Of a stretch of 64,000 nucleotides of DNA, positions 32,943 to 44,062 are shown one piece after another (the first letter of the stretch is position 1; each line of letters opens with the position of its first letter). The DNA is taken from assembly GCA_035135055.1 (NCBI GenBank), contig JAVFHQ010000031.1, positions 248,001 through 312,000 of the forward strand. The letters are read 5' to 3'. The stretch is from Oleoguttula mirabilis. Lineage: Eukaryota; Ascomycota; Dothideomycetes; Mycosphaerellales; Teratosphaeriaceae. Made by a program: the position numbers and the translations under genes. Below the pieces are notes generated by a model. It was not told the DNA's origin. It was given only the letters and a program-made list of their open reading frames with translations, and did not search any database.

Positions 32943-34715
32943 GTCAAGGTCAGCCTATGTGGCAATCGATGATGAAAGCCGCGATGGTCCGTATGCGTGT
33001 ACTTGTCGTTCTCACGAAAACTCATTTGATACGCATAGCAGCAACGTTGGTCATTGGTTCACCCGAAGTTTTAGCCAAGGCTTGGCATGTCGTGGCTCGA
33101 TCACAAATTCACAGCTCCAACGATCAGTGACACAGTCGCACAGCATCCTCAATTCGGAGGTGTCGTCCTGCCACCCGCCCCGGTGGCCTTTGCTACAGCA
33201 GGCGTGCGAGTCAATCTAAGGATCGCATAGCGTAGCTGCGTACGACGCCTGTTTCGCGAAGCAATGCAACGATCGCGGCAAGGCCACTATGCATCGCTTC
33301 AGTAGGCGGGCCGGCGGCGGCTCTCCATGTCCGCCTGCATGCATATGCAGCACCAATGCACTGGCATCTCATGATTCTCATCATCACCGTAACCATCCGG
33401 AGTTTGTTTACGCGACTCGTCTCCATCACGATGTCTGCAGTACCTAGGTATAAACTACAGAGGTTATAGAACAACGAGGAGGGAATTAGGAGTGAAAAGA
33501 TACTCTAGTAGTCGACACGACAGGCTGCAGCACGCGATGTCAAGTGGCGAAGTACAGCAGTGGTGGACTCATGGAGCGGTGATACAGCCGGCGTGCGTTT
33601 GCTGGCAGCGGCTGGCCGCTCTTCGTTCAGAGTCAGACCAGGAGTTCAAGCGAGGCCCAAGAGACTCAAAGAATAAACCCGGTCCCAAAGAGATCTGAAA
33701 CCCTGATGCACATATTACTATCCAACCCAAGACGCAATTTCGGAGGAATTATTGATTGAGGCCTGCGTAACACGATGTGCCTCCTCATGCAAATCCCTTC
33801 CAGACTTCCAGTGCAGATAACTATCTTATAGAAGCAGACATGCTCCCTATAGCGGCCGATCGACATCTCCGCATTGTGCAACCTGAACCGTCAAACGGTG
33901 CAAACAAGTCGCAGATCGAGAAACGCGGCGACGTCGTTTGTCCTTGCATCTTGCTTGCCCCTTTTCCCGGCATGAATCGTGTAACGAACGTGCTACAAGC
34001 CTACCGGTGCGGCCCCGCTCGCGTTTGAGACCATTGACTCTGGAGTCTGGAGTCTCTGGACTTTGAGATCCTGATTCTGGAACTGGAGGCCACTTGGCGG
34101 CTTCGTCAGGACTACATGGCACATGTGCTGAAGAAAGGGTCGCAAAAGAGCAGTCGTGCTCGTAGTATGGCTGTTATAACGCGAGGCCCGAGGACACCAA
34201 TTGCCAATTTCCCGATGTCTTTATATATTTAGGTTTCGGAGTGCATTATTGGCCAGCTGGTACAGAACTAGGTACAGATCCTGTCGGTGGACTACCGAAG
34301 CGTGCGGGTAGATAGCCCCTGCACCATCTCGCACTAAGCCGTCCCGATCTCTTGATCTAACCTTTGCGGGCAAATAGAAGGGCAACAGTGATGACAAGGT
34401 TTGGCCGAGCAGTAAGGAGTCCGAGCACAGCGTCTGCGCTCAACCTCCACGCCGAGTCCACGGAACCGCTGTTTCTATGTTTCTATGTTTCTATCCCCTC
34501 CAATCCCGATCTCTGCGAGTTGGTGTACTTCTGTCGTGTCGCTGTCGTGCTTCCATGCTGTTGTGGAAGCGGAGGCAATACTATTGACCGTTCACGACGC
34601 GCCATCAGCATCCCTTAGTTTTGCAAGCACTGCACGCAGTCAGGAGGGCCATCGAGTTGTGTGACGCAGTCATTCCCAACCGGCGTTGCCGTCGCAGTCC
34701 AACATCCGTCTCGAA
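32943..34715. other. No gene supported; divergent promoter region
   Basis: 1.8 kb between the divergent Bcd1 and DENN genes. Only short overlapping frames. An 8-bp unit (GTTTCTAT) is repeated three times at 34471-34494. Confidence 0.5.
34471..34494. repeat. Three copies of an 8-bp unit
   Basis: GTTTCTAT repeated three times in tandem, about 220 bases upstream of the DENN gene start codon. Confidence 0.85.
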
Positions 34716-37679
34716 ATGGCGCCCTCTATCACCTCGAGACCCCGCTCTGGCGAGTCTCGTCCGGCCAGTCGTGACGACGACAACTTGATCGTCCCAAATC
34801 GGACGTCGTCGCTGCACTCGAGGATCACACAACCAATGCCCGGCGCAATGAACCAACCTAAACCCGGGCAGCGGGCGCCGAAGACACTGACTCATGCTTA
34901 TATGGTATGCGGTGTGGGCAGGGAACCATCGCAATGGGTTAAAGCTCCACTTCCCGCGCAGGGCAAGATTGGGCACATGAAGGGTGCGGTAGGCCAGTTC
35001 TGGCTGCCAGAGATTCTCGGCAGCAGCCCGAGACTGGAGCAGGACAACGAGATCGCGAGGTCGTTGCATGGAGCCATGAGGGTATGGTCCAGGTAACTAA
35101 ACTTTGGTCTACCATATGCTAACCCTCTCCAGGCATGCTTCCCACACGATGTCGAGATCTGCACCGGCAGTAGCCAACCACACTGCGTGCATCACGCATT
35201 CGTTCTCCAGCAAGACTCTTCGCATACTTTGTACGGCATTGCGCTTCGGGTTTGGTCGCGTGCCGATGAGAAGCGTGCGGAGACCATCCGCGATCTGCGC
35301 AAGCGTACAGAGTCCGACTACTACGACACACCGGGCGAGACCTACTGGATCCCATACTGCTTGAGCTTCTTGTCGAGATATCCTCTCTACAACCTGCTAG
35401 GCGATTACTTGCGCGGCATGTGGATCCATTGGAACAAGGCCACCAACCTCTTCCACGCGGAGGAGGTGTCACGAATCCTCAGCTTTCCTGCACCAAGGTT
35501 GAACGATCTTGTCCGCATCGACATGAAGGACTACGCGCTTTGCTACCAATTCCCGTCATCGCCTACTGGATTCCAGAACTTCGCCATGTGGCCATTGTTC
35601 TGCTGTCTGTCCATCCCGAACATCGTAGGCGTACTAGAAGCGGCTGTGTCGCCCACTCGACGCATTATCTTCATCTCGCACTACCCAGCAATGCTCACGG
35701 TTGCCGCCGAAACCTGCCGATACATGGTGCGTGTGTACGAGTGGAGCGGCTTGTACGTACCAGTCGTCCACGCCCGCCATGCGAAGGAGCTTGTTCAGGA
35801 GCCTGGCCCTTACATCCTTGGTCTCACGGCGGAATGTAGGACACTCTTCACTGCGCCTTCGGATGCCTTGGTTGTTGACCTGGATCGCAACTTTGTGCTG
35901 ACCTCCAGCCCACCTACTGCTTGGTCTGCTAAGCAACGCTCTAAGCTCGTCGGTCGCATGACAGATGCTCTCAATGGCGACGTGGCGCCATCCGGCGTCC
36001 CGCAGCATTTACGCTCCGCTTACGGTGGTGGCAAGCTGATTCCAGCTGGGCAGATCATCGTCATGCGTGGCGAGGTGGAGAGTGTCCAGGACCCGGGATG
36101 GTGGAACCAGGACGATGTCATGAAGGTGATGGATCATGCTTGCGAGAAGTTGGTATGACGGATTCCTTTTTATCTGAATACGATATCGAGCTAACATCTT
36201 GCGTAGGGTAAAAATACAGGCGTCAAAGCCGTTTTTGGCGGGGCTCAGAAAAAGCCTCTCATGACGAAGGTCTCGATGCGACACCTCAATGAGATCGTGC
36301 GTGAGCGCAATCAGTACTCTCGAGATGCGATGGAAGCGTGGCAAGACTTCATCAACCTCAAAGGTCGCATGGATACCGAGCTCACCAAGGTCACGAAACG
36401 TAATAACTTCCTTGTGGATGAGCTTGAGAGCTGGAAACAGCAATTCCTCAAGTTTCAGGCCTTCGCTGAGCAGCTCACCAAGGAGACCAATGAGCTAAAA
36501 ATCAAAATTGAGGGTCACAAGCGCGAGAACCGCAGGCTAACGAGCCTCATTGACCAACAAAAGGACGACTCTTCAAGACTTGCTGTTCGCTTATCTGGCA
36601 CCGAGAAGCAGAGAGACGACGCTCTTGAGGCGCTTGTGCTGCAGCAAGAGATTGCCGAGGAGTTGGAGAGGGAGCGCAAGAGGAATAAGAAGGACATTTC
36701 CGCTTTACAGCACACCAACACCACCTTGTTACGTCAGCGTGACGAGGCACAGCGTGTGGTGCTGCACCTGCGCGCCCTGATCGATGGCCAAGCACACCAC
36801 ATGGAGCATATCGTGAAGTCACTCGGCGAGTCGCCAGATACAGCACCATTCGGTGATGTGGAGGAGGAGGCAGCGCCTGAGTCAACTACCCGCGCCGAAG
36901 AATACGTTCGACGCGAGAAAGATGAGTCGGAAGTCGGTACCATCCGTGGGCTCGGTGCAATGAGCTCGGCCACCTCTTCGAGATCAAGCACCCGGCAATC
37001 GAGCCGTTTGGACGGTGAGAGAGCATCCACCGCCATGGAGTCTCGCCTGCTCAGCAGCGCGGCTGCCCGCAAGCGTTTCTCTGAACTGAGCATGACTGAC
37101 GTCGCAGACCGGCACTTACGCGACAAGACGGATGCCATCGCCTACATCATCCGCAACATCTCTGAGCAGTGTGCTGCCGCTGTCGAAGGTCTTGACTTGG
37201 CTCGTCGTGCCGACAGTGTATCGACCGAGAACGACGATGACAGGTCTGAATCTGGGAAGAAGAGGCGCAGCAAGAGGCCGGTGAAGACTCTGTCGCCACA
37301 GTCTGAAGACGGTGAATCCCAGGAGCAGCAATCCAACGCCTCCGAGTCCGACTATGGTGACGGCCGAAGTGAAAGCACAGGATACCTGCATCCGAAGCGA
37401 GGATCGAATTTGCCGCCGACTCCGGAACTTGTCCACGACCGCAGCTCCACCAGCATGAGCGTTGGCAGCGAGAGCACGGCTGCGACACCACAAAGGCATA
37501 GCCTACAGAGCCATTACAAGGTCATGGAGGAGGACATTCCGGAAGTGCCACGCGTGGTTGATCACGAAGGCGTTGGTGAGCTTGGTCCCGAGGAGACCCA
37601 CGAACCGGTCACGAAGTTCTCCACTCGTGGTCTTGAGCACCGAAGAAGCCAGCCTTTGGACCATGTCCGGGTCCAGTAG
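34716..37679 (+). CDS. DENN-domain protein with coiled-coil tail
   Basis: Three exons: 34716-35081, 35133-36152 and 36207-37679, with introns of 51 and 54 nt; 952 aa. The ATG at 34716 is the first in a frame open from a TTG. DENN proteins are usually exchange factors for Rab GTPases in membrane traffic. The uDENN part starts near residue 58 (AYMVCGVG). The HHAFVLQQ and LYGIALRVWSR segments lead into the cDENN core, where RRIIFISHYPAML (~298-310) matches the central DENN strand and helix; dDENN follows to ~470. Exon 3 then gives a coiled coil (~480-670), a Ser/acidic disordered segment and a C-terminus rich in Glu/Pro. The GTPase partner cannot be told from sequence. Confidence 0.88.
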
Positions 37680-38263
37680 CCTATACGGGCGACAGGTTGA
37701 CGATGTTTGTTTATGCGTGGCGCAACAAGGCGTAGCTGTTGAATATCTCTTGGCTGATTTCCTGCATGTGATACACCTTCCTTGACGGCCTAGCTTATGT
37801 AATGCTTTTTGGCAGTCCCCCGTGTTGGCGCAATAAGTACTAGGCGATGTGTACCATAGCTATGTACTCAGCATTCATCCTTCGACAACATACTTGCAGT
37901 CGAGTAGCACGCAGTCTGACAAACTGCGCTCGCGGGATACGGTCACTTGGAACCCCGTGGGCACCTGAGAGGCAGTGCCTCAGTCTTCGATCATGCCCCT
38001 TCGATACTGCCTCTTCAATCATGGCTAACTCCGAAGCACTGATAGACGATGCAGCAGCTGGTCTTCCTAGCGACTCGAAGAGAATATCACGCCGGCCTTG
38101 TGTTTTGGTCTTAGCGTAACGGATGACAGTCGCAGTTGGGTCGTTCTTTCCTTCTTTGTCAGTCAGTGTAAACTCTACTTCAACCGCAGCTGTTCGCTTC
38201 TTGATTGTTTCCAGCATCGACGTCGCAACGCTCTCGTTTTCGCTGGCTGCCGGTCAACTCGAC
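37680..38263. other. Intergenic
   Basis: 584 bases between two plus-strand genes; 3' UTR of the DENN gene and promoter/5' UTR of the RING gene. A frame from 38123 is open into the next gene, but its first ATG is at 38264. Confidence 0.55.
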
Positions 38264-39469
38264 ATGGACTTCTCACTGCGCTGCAACTCGCTCAAATGTC
38301 GCTCGCAGTTGGACGACCGCGCCGTGGTCACGACGTGCAGCCACATCTTCTGCGTGCCGTGTTCAGAGAGTCTTGGCCTCGCCAACCCGAGTGGCAGCGC
38401 CCGCATCTGCCCAGCATGTGAGACGCATCTTATCAACCCTGACGATGCCGTCGTGACGCAGCTCAACCCCACGGAGGATTACAAGACGAGCGTGCTGAGC
38501 GGCCTTAGCCCGAGCACCATTATGGAGTGCGCCGGGCGAGGTCTGTCATTCTACAGCTATCAGACCACGCAGGAGATGTGAGACAGCGCATACACACCAT
38601 AATTACCAAAGCTTATGCATCGCAGCGTGTATCAAGAGTTCCTAGCGAGAAGCCTGACGGACAAGTACTCTTCGCTGAGCACGCAGATGGACAAGATCAT
38701 CAACGAAGCCAATGCGGAGATCACTGCGCTGCGCGATAGGCTCATGAGTGAGTGCTGCATTGTGAGTCGAGGCTGCCAACGCTGACTCCATTAGCAATGC
38801 ATACCGAGCAGAAAGCGCTTGAGCAGAAGAACCATGAGCTCGCCGGCAAATTCCGTGAGAAATCCCAGGAACAGCAACGGCTTCAAAAGCTGTATCAGGC
38901 CCTGAAGCAACAACAGCTAGCTGCCGGAATGGAGCTGGCGGCGGAGCATAACGCCGAACATTTCGTGCAAGCTGCCGGACAGGGCGGGCACCAGCATAAG
39001 GACCGACATATGCAGAGTCGGTCTGGTAACAATGGCAGTGCAGGGAGCGGCGGGCGTAGCAGGGCCATCCACGGTTGGGAGAATCAGATGCACGGCAGTC
39101 GTGCCGGGCTACAAAGCTCCCGTACGATCTTCCCAGACGGAGCGTTGGTGGCAAACATGCTGACTCGATTCAGGTAGCGCGCCCATGGTACCAGCAACGC
39201 CGTCCGGTCACCGTGCTCGCCTGCCTCTGTACGGCAACAACGGTACGGCCATGGCCAAGGCTCCAATCGGAGGTGATGCTATGCGACAAGGCACGCCGTA
39301 CCGCCCGGCGCTCAATGGCATCGACCCGAACATCTACGGTAAAAGCAACAGCGCCGGCTACGGGATGAGCGCTGGAGTGAAGATGGGCAGACAGCAGCAA
39401 GGTCCAATCAGTCGTTCCGGTATGGGCGTAAGCAGGGCGTCTGGCATAGGCGGACTCAGCATCCACTGA
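38264..39469 (+). CDS. HEI10: HEI10/CCNB1IP1-like RING protein
   Basis: Four exons: 38264-38577, 38626-38747, 38795-39121 and 39174-39469 (introns 48, 47 and 52 nt), giving 352 aa. The N-terminus is a RING finger (CNSLKC start, TCSHIFCVPC and CPAC) of the Zip3/HEI10/CCNB1IP1 type, with the DEAVVTQLNP-like linker normal for that family. Residues ~105-225 form a coiled coil, and the rest is a Gly/Ser/Arg-rich tail with GMSAG and SGMGVSR segments. HEI10 is a SUMO/ubiquitin ligase that collects on the synaptonemal complex and marks future crossovers; Sordaria Hei10 is the best-known fungal member. Presence of an intact gene suggests that the organism has, or recently had, meiosis. Confidence 0.87.
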
Positions 39470-39789
39470 GCTTGATGTCGAAGACTAGCTGGCAATACGC
39501 TGAGGCGTCTCGTTGCTTGGCGCTTGAAAGGGTTGTTGTGACAGACTCGCTACCGTCTGTACTTGCTGTTCAGATCAAGCTTTAAGTTCGGTGTATACTG
39601 GAGGCTTCAGGTCTCGCATTGCACATATCATGAATCACAATGTTGTAGACGATCAAGAGGAGTGGCCTTCCAAGCTCGGTCTTGATGAGACCCCACCTTT
39701 ATTTTGTACCTGCATCGTAGAAACAATCTCGCATCCGAGAGCATCACTCTTGTGTCTCTGTCTGTTCAGCCCAAACCACGTTTACAGCC
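39470..39789. other. Intergenic
   Basis: 320 bases between two plus-strand genes; no feature seen beyond the 5' UTR of the HAD gene. Confidence 0.6.
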
Positions 39790-40714
39790 ATGGCACCATC
39801 ACAAGAGTACGTGGCACAAATACACCGTCCAACGTCACCCCTCCGCTCACCGCTGATGTGCAGAAAGCCCTCCGGCCATCCGGGCCTGCCTCTTCGATAT
39901 GGATGGCCTCCTCATCGACTCGGAGGACTTATACACCATCTGCACGAACGCGGTTCTACATGAGTTTGGCAAGCCGGATCTACCATGGCACATCAAAGCG
40001 CAGATGCAAGGCCGACCGGGCCCTGAAGCCGGCCGCATCTTCCAAAAATGGGCGCAACTCCCCATCACCAGGGAAGAGATGATGGCCAAGGTGCATGGGT
40101 TCCAGAAGCAGTGGTTCCCAACCTGCAAGCCGCTGCCCGGCGTGGAGACGTTGCTGCAGACAGTGAGCAAGAAGACACAGCCGCGAGTGGAGATGGCATT
40201 GGCGACGAGCAGTCATGCGGCCAACTACCACCTCAAGACGGCGCATTTGACGGAGACGTTCAGTGTTTTTCCGCAGGAGAACATAGTGCTGGGGGATGAC
40301 AAGCGCATACCTGCCGGCCGAGGCAAACCGGCGCCGGATATCTATCTGCTTGCCCTGTCGACGGTCAATGCGCGGTTAAAGCGCGAAGGTAAGGAGGAGA
40401 TTACGCCTGCGGAGTGCTTGGTGTTCGAGGACAGCGTGCCGGGCGTTGAGTCCGGACGGAGAGCAGGCATGCAGGTCGTGTGGTGCCCGCATCCGGGATT
40501 ACTGGAGGAGATGAGGGGCAAGGAAGAGACCGTTCTTGCTGGCCTTATGGGTGAGCACAAGGAGGTCGAAGACGAGAACCAGCAGCCGGGCGTCGTGGAT
40601 CGTGGCGGTAGTGGAAGGCGGAAGGGCGCGCCTGGTGAGATAGGGGATGGCTGGGGCAGGCTATTGCCTACGCTGGAGGACTTCCCGTACGCCTCGTATG
40701 GCATCAGCGTGTGA
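39790..40714 (+). CDS. HAD-superfamily phosphatase (GS1/HDHD1-like)
   Basis: Two exons, 39790-39806 and 39868-40714, give 287 aa. The 61-nt intron has donor GTACGT, a CTGAT branch and an AAAG acceptor; a CAG four bases earlier would break the frame. The internal ATG at 39899 cannot be the start because it would remove the nucleophile. Motif I is FDMDGLLIDSE (nucleophile and general-acid Asp), motif II is ATSS, motif III Lys lies in GKPAPDIYLLA, and motif IV is FEDSVPGVESGRRAGM. This set with a helical cap after motif I (subclass I) matches the GS1 group, whose members dephosphorylate small sugar phosphates or pseudouridine 5'-phosphate. Substrate here is not known. A disordered ~35-residue insert lies before the C-terminus. 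Confidence 0.88.
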
Positions 40715-41812
40715 GTGCGCACACTGGCATGGACGTGAGTAGTTTACCTTATACGGAGCTCTCACTGACCGAACCGCAGAAAGGACGATGGTCGACTATG
40801 ATACACTGACCACCACTTACACGAAGAAATAGACTGCTCACGCAGGCTTTTGCGTTTCAACCTCTCGTGCCCGGCCTGTCACAGCAGTCGGAACCCTCCA
40901 AGCCCCGTCAGCACCCTGTGCCGGGCCACTGCATGTCGAACTCGTTTTAAGGTTCGCAAGTGCAGACCATGACGCGCTTCACCATCTCTTCCGCAATGTT
41001 GAAAGGTGAGCCGTTGCCAGCACCTCTGTCTCCGAAGTCTGCTCGCATGGCAAAGCAGGCTTGCGCACGTTCGGAGCAGTGTTGCTGGTGTGCAGAGGCT
41101 GGATGAAGCAAGATACCTCAACAGGCGCTCTCTCTCTCTCTCTTTCTCTCTATTGTTCCACTACGGATGGCATGATACGGACCACGTGACGCATGCCTCC
41201 GACACCTCTTGTTGGCACCCCCGGAATTCCCAGGACAGCAAGCCGGTCTGTTCCCGAGCCCCTTGACGATCATGCCTAGCCCTCGGGCTCAGTGTCGTTG
41301 AGAGTTGAGACCGGGGAGCTCGTCAGAAAGCCGTGAAGCTATAAGATGGCGCGCAGGACGCCCGTGCTCTCAAACCCAATTTCATTGGTCGCCGGACTTC
41401 CCATATCCGGTTAGCGCTCATGGAGACCTACATCGGTGCATCTGACGAACGACTTCGGCTCGTGCGAGCACAACGGTTTCTGGATGCCCCTCGTTCGTGG
41501 ATGATGAGGGACAATCCTCGTTGTAATATGGAGTATGGATGGTCAACAACGGCGGGGTGTCTGGGATTAATGATAAGCGCGAGGTTTCTCACTCGGATGA
41601 CCGGTCGGTAGTGTGGTGATGTGTGCTTGTGAGTGTGCGATGATAGATAGATAGGTCGTTACTCTTCCTGTTCCTCTTCCTTGATCCCCGTCAAGCCCGA
41701 GCGTTGACCTGCGAACGACTCCAGCTCATCGAGCTTTGGTACCAGCACGACAGACAGTCCTCGCCACGGTTCCCATCCACGCATCGTCACTCCAATCCGC
41801 ACTTCGCGAGCA
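40715..41812. other. No gene supported; CT microsatellite
   Basis: 1.1 kb between plus-strand genes. A (CT)n tract lies at about 41128-41152. Otherwise only short frames. Confidence 0.5.
41128..41152. repeat. CT-rich microsatellite
   Basis: A (CT)n run with one TTT interruption; pyrimidine tracts of this kind are common in fungal promoters and UTRs. Confidence 0.85.
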
Positions 41813-42304
41813 ATGAACACAACCTCCCTCGTCCTCAACGGACGACCCTCCGCCCCCATCGCACTCTTCCCAGGCCATCGCCGAACCACAACCGATCAAA
41901 GATCATTTACAACCACCACCGCGCCCTCCCTCCCACAGCCCCAACCACAACCACAAACATCCGCCCCCACCTCATCACCACCCAGCCCCTCGACACCGAC
42001 ACCAACACCAACACCAACGACCAAACGCCCCGACCCCAAGCGCCAAACCAGCCGCGACTCGCCGGGCTGGTACAACACCGACGGCGGCATGACCCTCGAC
42101 GACTTCGCCAAGCGCCTCGACACCACGCTATCCCGCCTGCAGCAATTCCAGGGCCGGTGCGCGCAGAATGCCGTCATGGCGCTCATGGGCCCGACGCCGC
42201 TCGTACTGTTCCTGTTCAACCCGGTGACGATTGTCGTGTGGCTTGTGGTCGGGGTGTGGTGGTGGTGGTGGTGGGGTGGTGGGAGGTCTGCTGGTGGATA
42301 TTGA
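41813..42304 (+). CDS. Small unknown protein with C-terminal hydrophobic segment and six-Trp run
   Basis: 163 aa, single exon, ATG at 41813. Residues ~25-85 are Thr/Pro/Gln low-complexity. Residues ~85-120 (GWYNTDGGMTLDDFAKRLDTTLSRLQQF) look like a folded amphipathic part. A hydrophobic stretch at ~125-148 could be a single membrane helix. It is followed by six consecutive Trp codons (149-154, bases 42257-42274) encoded by a TGG microsatellite and a Gly-rich end. No family recognised. The part before the Trp run looks genuinely coding; the last ~15 residues may be an artefact of repeat growth or hide an unrecognised intron. Confidence 0.6.
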   Translation: MNTTSLVLNGRPSAPIALFPGHRRTTTDQRSFTTTTAPSLPQPQPQPQTSAPTSSPPSPSTPTPTPTPTTKRPDPKRQTSRDSPGWYNTDGGMTLDDFAKRLDTTLSRLQQFQGRCAQNAVMALMGPTPLVLFLFNPVTIVVWLVVGVWWWWWWGGGRSAGGY

Positions 42305-42503
42305 AACCAACTGACTGGGAAATGACATGAGTCCATGGCGTGAAACGACGGCCGAGACACGACACGGAGTCTGCTCACGGGCCAGCAGACCTTTCGGCTG
42401 GGATGTGTATTATGCAATGTCTGTCTGTCTGTCTGCACGGCGTTCTAATGCTCGCGGCATGCAACACAATGGCAGTACCTTTGATCATCAACACGCCCCA
42501 TCT

Positions 42504-43829
42504 TCAGCGACGGCCAAAGAAGAAGGCGTTGCCCTCCGTGTCCTTCCTAACCCCCTTGGAGTAATCCCGCGCCGCGTCGAACTCCTCCCACGTGCTGGCG
42601 GGGTAGATGTGCTTGTTGCGCTCGTACCACCGGCGATCCACCACTTTCGTCAGACTCGGGTCGTGCGAGGCGCCTTCGAGGTCGGCGTCGGGTATCTGTT
42701 GGGCCTTCTGATGCGCGCGGGACGCGGCGGTGGAGAAGGTGTTGGCAGGGTCGCTTTCCCGTTGGGGTGTTGTTGATGATGGGTGCGAGGCGGAGTTGGT
42801 GGCGGGGAGGAGATGCGAGGGTGTCGCGGGGGTGGGCTCGGCGGCGTAGGAGAGGATGGGCTGCTTGTCGTAGCCGACGGCGCGGTTGAGGATGAAGTGG
42901 TGGAAGTCGTAATGCTTGGATTGGATAGTCAGAGCTAGAACATGACTGAAGTTACTGCTCCACGTGCTCAACTCACATGCGGTATAATCAGGTCCCCTCG
43001 GACAAGCATAAGATCATCCACCCCAATCCTCGCCCAGTCTTTCTTACTTCGGTCGCCCTTGCCTGCCATGTCGGCGCCGACTTTGCGTGCTCGTTCCAGG
43101 AACAGCCAGATGTGGTCGCCCTTCTTCATCCGGCACGTGCCGCCCGGCGAGCTCTTGCCGTCGAAGAAGGTGAAGGGGAGCACGAACTCGGTGGCCTTGA
43201 CGGCTTCTTGGATCTGGGAGTACTCCTTGCGCAGCTGGTCCTTGAGCTGGCTTTCGCGCGCGAGAGCCGACTTGGTCATGGCCTTGGGTGCGTTCGCGAC
43301 AGCAGCGTGCGGTTTCAGGCGCTTCTTCAGCACGGTAGCAGACATGTCGGAGGCTTCCTCGGAGTCGGTTGGCGGGACTGAGCCATCTGCGGCTGGTGTC
43401 GCCGAGCGTGCGGGTGTCGCTGATAAGCTCGTCGCACTGTCTTGCTCCTCCTCGTCGTCGGCCCCAAATGATAATGCGCCTTTCCTCACGCCCACACCCT
43501 TGCCCTTTCCCGTCTTCCGCTTCTTGAAGCCTGCTTTGGCGGCCGGGTCACTGTACTTGGGCCGTCAGCACCCGCGCTTCATGACCTAGTATGCAAGCCG
43601 TCACTCACCGTCCATCTGGCGTCGCTGCACCACTCGCGCCCGGCGTACCACTCTGGCTCCGGTCCCCCTGCTCGAGCGCCTCCGCGCGCCTCTTGCGGAA
43701 GTCGGAGAGGTGCACCAGACCGTACGTCTGTTCCTTGAGCAGGTCCTCGGTGGTGTGACTCTGCGTCTGGAAGCGCGGGTTGGGCGTGGAGGAGCCGGAC
43801 GGCGGATGGGAAGAAGAGGGGTCTGCCAT
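42504..43829 (-). CDS. XAP5/FAM50 family protein
   Basis: Three exons on the minus strand: 43829-43609, 43550-42977 and 42914-42504 (introns 58 and 62 nt, donors GTGAGT); 401 aa. XAP5/FAM50A proteins are nuclear and linked to spliceosome function and, in plants, the clock. Family hallmarks: the N-terminal FRKRRAEALEQ helix, a basic GFKKRKTGKGKG patch, ATEFVLPFTFFDGKSSPG with KKGDHIWLFLERAR (the core XAP5 block), the DLMLVRGDLIIPH-HYDFHHFILNRA junction across intron 2, and a C-terminal WYERNKHIYPASTWEEFD motif. All are intact. The gene is divergent from TTC1, with only 233 bases between start codons. Confidence 0.93.
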
Positions 43830-44062
43830 GCCTACGACGGTCTGGATAGTAGTCGAGTATCAAAGTGTTCGCGAAAGAGTCGCGACCAAGTCGCAAAACA
43901 ATCGCTAGGCACATGCACTCTCGGAATCGCTTCCGCTGTATGGAGGCACCCTGCTCTTCTTCCCGATGTTTACCAACGAGATTCCCTTGGAGCTTGCCGC
44001 AAGACAGCTGCCGCCCAGCCGCACTCCTCGCTCCTGCCAACGCGTTATTTAGACAAACCACC
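43830..44062. promoter_or_regulatory. Shared divergent promoter region XAP5/TTC1
   Basis: The 233 bases between the two ATGs must contain both promoters. No specific box is claimed. Confidence 0.55.
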
